Shown here: positions 1 through 5,271 of the stretch, piece after piece
Layout: the number at the start of each line of letters is the position of its first letter
Numbering within the stretch: position 1 is the first letter of the stretch
Position numbers and translations under genes: made by a program
DNA from: Candidatus Kuenenia stuttgartensis
Lineage (GTDB): Bacteria; Planctomycetota; Planctomycetia; Isosphaerales; Isosphaeraceae
Direction of reading: 5' to 3'
Assembly: GCA_945874095.1 (NCBI GenBank)
Contig: CAMCFM010000348.1
Span: forward strand, 1-5,271
Length of the DNA: 5,271 nucleotides
The notes under the pieces: model-generated
Told to the model about the DNA's origin: nothing
What the model saw: only the letters and a program-made list of their open reading frames with translations
Database searches by the model: none

Positions 1-896
1 TCATCCCATTCTTGGCCTCGACTCCAATAATCGCGTATGTGGGTATCAATTGCGGCAACCTGTTCTTTCCGGCGTCCGATGAACACATTTCGTCCGCTCT
101 CACGTCGCCAGTCGGCTTCTGACCAAATATCAAAAACCCTCGTATCGCCTGCGAGAGTTCGATGCAGATAATCAATTCCACCGACTTGACGCCGGGCAGG
201 TTGGTAACTTCGATATTGGGCCAGTAACTGAGCATTGATCTGGGTGGCTTGATCATTCATTTCGTTGAGTTTATTCCTTAAGTCAAAGGCATAATCTCTA
301 ATATCATTAGGCGTATAATAAAACCAGGCTTTACTGGGCTTGACAAATCCGCTAGATCCTCCAGCTACAAGACCAGCCATAGCCACTGCCGAACAATTGA
401 ATCTGTTACTTACAAATTTGTATTGATGATGCGTGTTGCGATTGATCACGGTATTGGAATAAAGTCGCCACCAGTCGCGCATATTCGCTTCACAGAGACC
501 GATCACCGGTTGCCCCTGCTGAAGGTTGCGATCGTCAAACGAGGGTACATCAATGATATGCTGGGGCTTTTGCATCCAATCATCGGCCATATTTAAGATA
601 TGGACGCCACGATCATCAACCACAGGTTCGTTCGTTTGACCATCTCTTGGTGCCGCCCCACCTGAAAGTGCCAGACGGGCTCTATCACCAAGTTCTTTTC
701 GGTAATCGGTTTGAATGTCTTGCCGGCCACCTTTGCGAAATCCACGCGCCTGATTTTCTTCAGCAGTCGCTGATGCTGGCCACCAGCTTACATATGTTTC
801 TGCCAGATGGCCTTCGGTGATTGCAAGCGCAGAGTGTCCTGGGTGCTTCATCGCTCCGATCAAGAACGCGTTTTCCCAAATCAGTACTTTGATCAT
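1..896 (-). CDS. Partial CDS (N-terminal 298 codons): putative permuted papain-like (NlpC/P60, LRAT-type) cysteine hydrolase, possible T6SS-associated effector
   Basis: This reading frame begins at the ATG at 896-894 and stays open to the left edge, so the C-terminus is missing. Upstream the frame is blocked by TGA at 989-987 with no ATG, GTG or TTG between, which fixes the start; there is no clear Shine-Dalgarno site. No signal peptide or membrane segment is visible. Near the N-terminus lies PGHSALAI with His21, then YVSWWP (35-40). About 130 residues later comes FNCSAVAMAGLVAGG with Cys168, followed by a W-x3-TPNDIRDYA segment (191-203). A conserved-looking His followed much later by an Asn-Cys motif is the order expected of circularly permuted papain-fold enzymes of the NlpC/P60 superfamily (LRAT and YaeF-like groups), which act as amidases, peptidases or acyltransferases. 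From about residue 205 the protein becomes charged and probably helical. I do not recognise a named family; the fold is inferred from motif order. It is divergent from tssA, which makes a secreted effector possible but unproven. Confidence 0.75.
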   Translation of the reverse strand, partial: MIKVLIWENAFLIGAMKHPGHSALAITEGHLAETYVSWWPASATAEENQARGFRKGGRQDIQTDYRKELGDRARLALSGGAAPRDGQTNEPVVDDRGVHILNMADDWMQKPQHIIDVPSFDDRNLQQGQPVIGLCEANMRDWWRLYSNTVINRNTHHQYKFVSNRFNCSAVAMAGLVAGGSSGFVKPSKAWFYYTPNDIRDYAFDLRNKLNEMNDQATQINAQLLAQYRSYQPARRQVGGIDYLHRTLAGDTRVFDIWSEADWRRESGRNVFIGRRKEQVAAIDTHIRDYWSRGQEWD

Positions 897-949
897 GTTT
901 CTATCCAGTTTGTGAATCGCGTAATCGATCGCTTTATGGCACTGTGATG

Positions 950-978
950 AGTATATAAGAAGCCTTGTGGATTGTCCA
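950..978 (-). promoter_or_regulatory. Putative sigma70-type promoter for the left-edge gene
   Basis: Read on the minus strand, there is a -35 hexamer TGGACA (978-973) and a -10 hexamer TATACT (955-950) separated by exactly 17 bases. Each hexamer differs from the consensus at one position. Transcription would start near 943, giving a leader of about 47 bases before the ATG at 896. The position and the optimal spacing support the call; no experimental evidence is available from sequence alone. Confidence 0.5.
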
Positions 979-1104
979 ATTATATTTCATTCAGCTAATA
1001 ATCAGACATCTCTGAATTTGTAATTCGATACTTTTGGGAAGCAACATGAAAAACTGATTGCTGACTGCTCAGAGTATTAAAGCTGATTTTGAACAAATTA
1101 TCTG

Positions 1105-1133
1105 TTGACCTTTAGCGATTATAGGGCATGATA
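1105..1133 (+). promoter_or_regulatory. tssA: Possible promoter for tssA
   Basis: TTGACC (1105-1110) is a near-consensus -35. At 17 bases' spacing comes ATGATA (1128-1133), a weak -10; shifting the spacer to 19 bases gives GATAAT, one mismatch from consensus. Transcription would begin near 1140, leaving a leader of roughly 97 bases before the tssA ATG. The same arrangement, TTGAC[C/G]-N17-ATGAT[A/T], recurs before the downstream barrel gene, which modestly raises confidence. Confidence 0.33.
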
Positions 1134-1236
1134 ATTATGTGAGGTGGTTGGGGCACGAGAGCGATCGGTTCGATGGCCCCTTCGAAAGCTTGCTAGAGAA
1201 ATGCGAACACCCTGACGAAACAACTGGCGGCTTCCC

Positions 1237-2295
1237 ATGCAGATTCCTGATTTCGAAGAATTACTGGCTCCGATTCCTGGCGAGAACCCTGCTGGCCAGT
1301 CGTTAGATTACGTCGTGAAAACACGTCTGGATGATGATCGTAAAGAAATTGACCCAAGTCTTTTTGATGAAAACGATCCTCAGCGTCCAGAAACTCCAAA
1401 ATATGCTGACTGGGAAGATATTGTCAGCCTGGCTTGCCAGACACTCATCAACCAAACCAAGGATTTGAATCTGGTGGTACGGTTGGTTGAGGCTGTGACT
1501 CGGATTGATGGTTTTCCCGGACTCTCAAAGTCTTTGGCATTTATGTTGAGCTATGTTCATCAGTGTTGGGAGTTTACGTACCCACTTGTCGAGACTGAAG
1601 AAGACTTGGAAACTCGCGCAGGCCCGTTCAATTGGCTGGCTGATGCCGAACGAGGGGCACGCTTTCCGACCACGATCCGGATGCTGCCTGTCCTGGTTGC
1701 AGACGGCCAGCAGGTCAGTGTCCTCGATTGGGGGAATTCCAAGAAGCCTGACTCGCGTGTTTCATTCGATGAGATCAATCGGCTGATTACCGAGATGGAC
1801 CCTCAACTTGCGGAGGAAAATCTTCAGGCCTTAAAAGACTGCATTGAGACCATAAGTCAATTACAGACAACCCTTGATGATTACATGGGGCCTTATTCTC
1901 CATCTTTAGTTGGATTGAGGAAATCCGTAGAAGAGTGCTTGGGTATCGCTGGTGGTATCTCTAAAAAATTACAGCCTGCTGCCGGATACGCAAGTGATGA
2001 CAGCGAAGAGAGTTCGGGAGCAGACGAAACTGCTGGGAACAGTTCAGCCGGCGGCAACGGCATGGGGCAGTGGAACCCTCAAAATGCTGTGGCAGCGCGG
2101 AATGCGATTTATACTCAGCTTCGCAATACAGCTGAACTGCTGATCCAACTCGAGCCCCACAGCCCGATCCCCTATCTGATTCGCAAGGCCGTCGAGCTCG
2201 GCGAACTCTCGTACCCACAACTCATGGCTAGACTTGTGGAAGACCCAGCCGTTTTGATGCAAATTCGTAGGGAGCTTGGTTTACCTGAGGAATGA
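1237..2295 (+). CDS. tssA: TssA, type VI secretion system baseplate/sheath assembly protein (ImpA_N family)
   Basis: TssA is a cytoplasmic T6SS core protein that associates with the baseplate and with the growing tail tube and sheath. The 352 residues carry the ImpA_N signature: PIPGENPAGQSL (12-23) at the N-terminus, YADWEDIV (56-63), and a helical region with WEFTYPLVE (111-119) and LP/W-rich segments to about residue 165. A hydrophilic Ser/Gly/Glu linker follows (about 250-277). The C-terminal domain (about 280-352) has the family's RNAIYTQLRNTAELL and LEPHSPIPYLIRKAVEL segments. Length and C-terminus resemble the compact TssA1 type rather than the longer TssA variants. The ATG at 1237 is preceded by GGCGG six bases upstream; an in-frame ATG at 1201 is cut off by TGA at 1213, so no earlier start is possible. 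The gene ends with tandem stops TGA-TAG. No other core T6SS genes are in view; a 90-base gap separates it from the barrel gene on the same strand. Confidence 0.93.
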   Translation: MQIPDFEELLAPIPGENPAGQSLDYVVKTRLDDDRKEIDPSLFDENDPQRPETPKYADWEDIVSLACQTLINQTKDLNLVVRLVEAVTRIDGFPGLSKSLAFMLSYVHQCWEFTYPLVETEEDLETRAGPFNWLADAERGARFPTTIRMLPVLVADGQQVSVLDWGNSKKPDSRVSFDEINRLITEMDPQLAEENLQALKDCIETISQLQTTLDDYMGPYSPSLVGLRKSVEECLGIAGGISKKLQPAAGYASDDSEESSGADETAGNSSAGGNGMGQWNPQNAVAARNAIYTQLRNTAELLIQLEPHSPIPYLIRKAVELGELSYPQLMARLVEDPAVLMQIRRELGLPEE

Positions 2296-2318
2296 TAGTG
2301 AATTCGCTGGAACTGAGA

Positions 2319-2347
2319 TTGACGTAAATTTCAAAATCGCCATGATT
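2319..2347 (+). promoter_or_regulatory. Possible promoter for the exported barrel protein gene
   Basis: TTGACG (2319-2324) is followed after 17 bases by ATGATT (2342-2347) within an AT-rich stretch. The -10 is poor by sigma70 standards, but the layout matches the element before tssA closely. If used, transcription would start near 2354, almost exactly at the base of the hairpin at 2356-2371. The gene may equally be read through from tssA, since no terminator is visible in the 90-base gap. Confidence 0.3.
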
Positions 2348-2355
2348 TATATTAA

Positions 2356-2371
2356 AGAGAATGGATTCTCT
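2356..2371 (+). repeat. Perfect short inverted repeat (6-bp stem, 4-base loop) in the leader of the barrel gene
   Basis: AGAGAA (2356-2361) and TTCTCT (2366-2371) are exact inverted copies around a TGGA loop, ending 14 bases before the ATG at 2386. No T-run follows on the plus strand, so it does not look like an intrinsic terminator of tssA. It could be a 5' mRNA-stabilising stem, a translation-modulating structure or a small operator. The stem is AT-rich and weak. Confidence 0.4.
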
Positions 2372-2385
2372 AAATCGGGGGCCTC

Positions 2386-3942
2386 ATGGGACGCTTAAAA
2401 TCAATGAATATGCAGCGTAAATACAAGGCGATATCTGGATTTAGCCGCATTTTAGTCCTTGCGCTGTATCTCTTGATTTGGTCTCAAGTTGTAGTGGATG
2501 CGCAAACGGTGGCCATGCCGATCCAAGGCAACGCTGCTGCGGCACAAAAACCGGCATCCAAGATGGTACGGATTGTCGAAGTTCCCGATCTCGGTATGCC
2601 AGATTTAGGGCATTACCTTGAAATGGACTTTGATCCAAAGGTGCCTGCTAACCCGACTAAACCGGATAAACCAAAAATTACCGCGGCTGATGTCGAAGCG
2701 TTAGGCAATCCAGTCGCCATGCCGACTGTTCAGGCTCCAACCTCGACGGATCCAGGTGGCCGACCCCAAAGCATCTCCAACAGCTCGCTCGTGGTAATAG
2801 CTCGCAGGGATAACAGTCTAACTCAGGTTTCATACAGTTCACCGGAAATGGCCTTGATTGATCCTGGCGTTTCCAAAGTCGGTTGCACTCGATGCGGTCA
2901 GTTGGGCGACCCGGGCGACCTCAACTTTGGCTACTGCGCGACTGGCCGATGCACACCGGGCCGAGCCATGTGCTATCCCTATACGGGCGATTCATTGTTT
3001 CAGCGGGTCTCGTCCCTGATTTATCAATGTCTTTCGTGTCCAGACCCTTGCTATGAACCGTCGTGGAAGCCGCTCGCCAATGCAGGATTGATGCTCGACA
3101 GCCCTCGGCCTCAGACCATGTTTCGGCTCAGATATGACCGATGGTCGAACATCACCACACCCGATCGTGGCGGATTCTTCTGGTCAGGTGCCAATGGTCA
3201 GGGCCTTGGCCCCAAGCCTTTGCGGCTGGCCCAAAGCACAAAAGGCATCAAGCCACCGGTCCCTCAGCCCATTTTTGCGAACATCAACGACGCCACTTAC
3301 AGCATGGAAGCTGGTGCCGGCGGTAAGATGGCATTCTTTCTGAACTTCCCATATCGTCTTGTGAACACAAATGATACGTACAACGGAGCAGCAGGCTTCG
3401 GCGACATGAGTCTGGGTACGAAGAGCGTGATTATCGATTCAGAACTACTCCTTCTCACCTTTCAGTTCAAGACCTACTTGCCGATCGGTAACGCCAGTAA
3501 TGGAACAGGTTTGGGCGTCGTGCGGCTGGAGCCTTCGCTGCTGTGGTCCACAAAGCTTTCGGAGAAAACCTACTTCCAAGGTCAACTCGGTGAATGGGTT
3601 CCACTGGGCGGCTCTAACTACTTTGGTAGCGTGCTTTTGAGCAAGTTCTCGCTCAATCATGAGCTATTGGAGATTATCCCAAACGTTCCTTTGATCGGCG
3701 TTCTTGAGGTAGACGGATGGACTTTCCAGAACGGCCGCTACACACAACTTTTCTACACCGCCGACAAGCAGATTTCAGCACTTTCAAGGCCAGCCAACAC
3801 CCAGTCTTACTGGAATATTGGCCCCGGTGCCCGTGTGGCGTTCGGCAATAAGGCCGACCTCGGTATGGGCCTGCTCTTTGGGATGGGGTCGCAGTCGTGG
3901 GGCAACCCGATCGTGACCGTCGACTTTCGCTGGATGTATTAA
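2386..3942 (+). CDS. Exported cysteine-rich protein with predicted outer-membrane beta-barrel C-terminal domain
   Basis: I do not recognise a named gene. The 518-residue product starts with a signal peptide: basic residues to Arg21, a hydrophobic core ILVLALYLLIW (22-32), and a likely cleavage VVDA|QT after Ala39. Met7 or Met9 (ATG at 2404 or 2410) would give a more typical signal length, but the ATG at 2386 has GGGGG just upstream. A Pro/Lys-rich linker (about 81-130) leads to eight cysteines within 56 residues: C167, C170, C184, C189, C196, C215, C218 and C222, including two CxxC pairs. Then comes PLANAGLMLDSPRP (229-242) and RLRYDRWSN, followed from about 305 by amphipathic, Gly- and aromatic-rich strands with GFGDMSLGTK (337-346) and FKTYLPIGN (361-369). 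This recalls the MetA/phenol-degradation-type barrel family. The protein ends FRWMY, with the terminal aromatic expected of a BAM substrate. It lies on the same strand after tssA, so an envelope role linked to T6SS is possible. Family and barrel are inferred from pattern; coding status and export are well supported. Confidence 0.85.
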   Translation: MGRLKSMNMQRKYKAISGFSRILVLALYLLIWSQVVVDAQTVAMPIQGNAAAAQKPASKMVRIVEVPDLGMPDLGHYLEMDFDPKVPANPTKPDKPKITAADVEALGNPVAMPTVQAPTSTDPGGRPQSISNSSLVVIARRDNSLTQVSYSSPEMALIDPGVSKVGCTRCGQLGDPGDLNFGYCATGRCTPGRAMCYPYTGDSLFQRVSSLIYQCLSCPDPCYEPSWKPLANAGLMLDSPRPQTMFRLRYDRWSNITTPDRGGFFWSGANGQGLGPKPLRLAQSTKGIKPPVPQPIFANINDATYSMEAGAGGKMAFFLNFPYRLVNTNDTYNGAAGFGDMSLGTKSVIIDSELLLLTFQFKTYLPIGNASNGTGLGVVRLEPSLLWSTKLSEKTYFQGQLGEWVPLGGSNYFGSVLLSKFSLNHELLEIIPNVPLIGVLEVDGWTFQNGRYTQLFYTADKQISALSRPANTQSYWNIGPGARVAFGNKADLGMGLLFGMGSQSWGNPIVTVDFRWMY

Positions 3943-5169
3943 TCAACCCTTCTTTTTAGCCATAGACATTAGCATCGAAACAAGATCCAGACCTGAGGGC
4001 AGTGCTGGCTTTTCAGGCTTGTTTTCAGCAGGCGGAACCTCTTGTTCCGCTTCTGGAATGATTTCGCCAAGCTGCTTTACCGCCTCGGTTTTAACTTTAA
4101 TGGAATCGGCAGATGCTTGAATCTCTGATGCCAAGCCGTTGCGATATGCCTCCATTTGGCTGGCCTCTTGTCGTACTTTATCTGCGGCTGTATCCCATTC
4201 TCTGGCTCGCTCAGTGAGGTCATGCGAGATGCTGGAAAAAGCTGAAAGCTCAAGCAGAGTCTGCTTTTGTGATTCTGCCAAGGCTACAATCGCCCCCCAG
4301 TCGGGCAATGGGATCGACTTGAGGGCCTCAGCCAGCTTCTGCGCACTAAGATCTTCCTCAGGCTCGACTTTGCTGTTGCTGATGAGGTCATCTGTGGTTT
4401 CGCCTGGATTGGCTTGGTCGTTTATCAGGCTTTTTTCGTAGCCAGGGGCTACACCAGCCTTGGCGGTTGCATTCATGGGCTTGAGTGGTAAGTTAGATCC
4501 TGACCAGACTCTGTCGCAATTCGGACAGAATATCTTACGCCAGAGCTTTCTACGGCAGACTTCAGACAAACAGCCGATTGGGAAGCCCGGAAGAGGCTCT
4601 AAAATAATCGAACAGCTTTCGCATTTTAATGGAGTATTGTCATCATAATCCTGGCTGCAAGATGAGCAGACTCCAGCGACACCTCCTACAGGTCTAGGAC
4701 CGATGATCACACCCACCATGCCGGCAATTTGTGAACCAGGTACCAACGGCGACCAGAGTTCGAGCAGTTCTTGCCGGGTGGTTCGCAAATTTGGCCCACG
4801 CTGAGGGTCGTGAAGTCTTACAAAATCGTCAGCCTGGCTGATCTGGGATAGGACTGAGAAATGCCCTGTCGGCTTGTCCTTGGAGAGTCGGTGGTTTATG
4901 ATCACCCCGAAGCCGGCTTCAAAGGAGTTCACGAGAACTTTCCAAGGTTCTGAAAACTGGGCGACTGTGCTTGAAAAACCAAGACCGCGAGCGTAATTGG
5001 CCAGTTGATGAGTCTTAATGCTGGGCTGGCCGTTTGCTCCAATCGTTGTGAGAGCCCTGGATATTTTCAGGGGCGATTCATTGTAATCAAACTGCCCCAG
5101 AACCATGGCCAATGCGGCTGCTCCGCAATCTCCACCCGATTCCTGAGCAATAAATTGAGGCTTATGCAT
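3943..5169 (-). CDS. C39-like papain-fold cysteine peptidase fused to zinc-ribbon-like clusters and a coiled coil
   Basis: The 408-residue product has no signal peptide or membrane segment. Residues 1-160 look like a C39-type (bacteriocin-processing-like) papain-fold peptidase: Gln9 as the oxyanion residue, Cys15 in GGDCGAAALAMVLG with the classical six-residue Gln-Cys offset, His103 in TGHFSVL and Asp121 in LHDPQRG. Residues 168-186 form CSSC-x11-CESC, a zinc-ribbon pattern, and 200-218 form C-x4-C-x9-CPNC, a second possible metal site. After an acidic, disordered-looking stretch (about 240-275), residues 320-370 are Ala/Glu/Lys/Gln-rich and probably coiled coil. A Pro-rich segment and a MAKKKG tail end the protein. 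The ATG at 5169-5167 is the only usable start, because a stop lies upstream at 5202-5200 with no ATG, GTG or TTG between; no Shine-Dalgarno site is evident. The stop abuts that of the convergent barrel gene. Substrate unknown: with no ABC transporter attached, a standard bacteriocin-export role is unlikely. A T6SS effector or intracellular processing enzyme is conjecture. Confidence 0.87.
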   Translation of the reverse strand: MHKPQFIAQESGGDCGAAALAMVLGQFDYNESPLKISRALTTIGANGQPSIKTHQLANYARGLGFSSTVAQFSEPWKVLVNSFEAGFGVIINHRLSKDKPTGHFSVLSQISQADDFVRLHDPQRGPNLRTTRQELLELWSPLVPGSQIAGMVGVIIGPRPVGGVAGVCSSCSQDYDDNTPLKCESCSIILEPLPGFPIGCLSEVCRRKLWRKIFCPNCDRVWSGSNLPLKPMNATAKAGVAPGYEKSLINDQANPGETTDDLISNSKVEPEEDLSAQKLAEALKSIPLPDWGAIVALAESQKQTLLELSAFSSISHDLTERAREWDTAADKVRQEASQMEAYRNGLASEIQASADSIKVKTEAVKQLGEIIPEAEQEVPPAENKPEKPALPSGLDLVSMLMSMAKKKG

Positions 5170-5271
5170 AGTTGAAGTACCAATCAGGACGGCATGGTTT
5201 CAGCCATTTTTTTTCAAATGACGCAACAGGTTTCAGTCAGATATCAGTTTAACAGAACGGTGACTGCACCA

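Larger units (their letters stand above)
897..1236. other. Divergent intergenic region between the left-edge gene and tssA
   Basis: This 340-base AT-rich stretch separates two divergently transcribed genes. It holds the minus-strand promoter at 950-978 and a weaker plus-strand promoter-like element at 1105-1133. The probable tssA leader also contains short inverted repeats: GGGGC at 1150-1154 with GCCCC at 1176-1180, and inside them ATCG-GTT-CGAT at 1164-1174. A four-codon ATG...TGA mini-frame lies at 1201-1215. I see no tRNA, longer coding frame, insertion sequence or CRISPR repeat in it. Confidence 0.6.

Noticed and set aside
938..955. TGGCAC at 938-943 as a sigma54 (-24) element, attractive because sigma54 controls some T6SS clusters
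   Set aside because: The required GC-containing -12 element (TTGC-like) is absent at the right spacing; the sequence there is TGAG.
934..990. Minus-strand 18-codon frame from ATG at 990 to TAA at 936-934
   Set aside because: It is very short, lacks a ribosome site, and overlaps the good promoter at 950-978; chance is the simplest explanation.
2296..2385. Intrinsic terminator for tssA in the spacer
   Set aside because: The only hairpin (2356-2371) has a weak AT-rich 6-bp stem and is followed by AAATCGGGG rather than a T-run.
2884..3053. Cysteine cluster of the barrel protein as an iron-sulfur ferredoxin-type site
   Set aside because: The spacing does not fit CxxCxxCxxxC, and the protein is exported, where disulfides or structural metal binding are more likely.
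3674..3946. 90-codon minus-strand frame under the barrel gene end
   Set aside because: It is antisense to the conserved C-terminal strands of the barrel protein, and its Arg/Ser-rich product has no recognisable feature.
4139..4441. 100-codon plus-strand frame
   Set aside because: It lies wholly antisense to the coiled-coil part of the peptidase gene, whose frame shows clear domain motifs; the composition of the plus-strand product is that of a shadow frame.
5196..5236. GGTTTCAG repeated at 5196-5203 and 5229-5236 as a possible operator or CRISPR-like repeat
   Set aside because: Only two 8-base copies 33 bases apart, with no third copy in the remaining sequence; too short to separate from chance.
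5170..5271. C-terminal end of another minus-strand gene entering from the right edge
   Set aside because: All three minus-strand frames meet stops within about 40 bases of the edge, leaving at most a dozen residues, with nothing to show which, if any, is coding.

Overview
The window reads as chromosomal DNA of a Gram-negative bacterium, most likely a planctomycete (Planctomycetota). Three things point that way: moderate GC, genes with weak or absent Shine-Dalgarno sites, and a long secreted protein with a cysteine-rich N-terminal half and a beta-barrel-like C-terminal half, a style I associate with planctomycetes. The taxonomic call is an inference. The firmest functional anchor is a type VI secretion system (T6SS) gene, tssA; no other core T6SS gene is visible here.

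Layout from left to right: (1) bases 1-896, minus strand, the N-terminal 298 codons of a gene that runs off the left edge. It has no recognised name, but its His-then-Cys motif order suggests a circularly permuted papain-like (NlpC/P60, LRAT-type) hydrolase. (2) Bases 897-1236, a 340-base divergent intergenic region with a good sigma70-type promoter for the left gene and a weaker one, followed by a roughly 100-base leader, for tssA. (3) Bases 1237-2295, plus strand, tssA (352 aa). (4) Bases 2296-2385, a 90-base spacer with a promoter-like element and a perfect 6-bp hairpin. (5) Bases 2386-3942, plus strand, a 518-aa exported protein with eight clustered cysteines and a likely outer-membrane barrel. 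(6) Bases 3943-5169, minus strand, a 408-aa cytoplasmic-looking protein with a C39-like papain-fold peptidase domain, two cysteine clusters that look like zinc ribbons, and a C-terminal coiled coil. It converges on the barrel gene with no intervening base. (7) Bases 5170-5271, upstream of that gene, with no feature I can firmly support.

Working together: TssA organises baseplate and sheath assembly in the T6SS. The barrel protein is the only obviously envelope-exported product and shares a promoter-like layout with tssA (TTGAC[C/G]-N17-ATGAT[A/T]), so the two may be expressed together. The two flanking minus-strand genes both look like papain-fold cysteine hydrolases, of opposite catalytic-residue order, and both lack signal peptides. 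That would suit T6SS cargo or T6SS-associated processing or defence proteins, but the link rests on proximity only.
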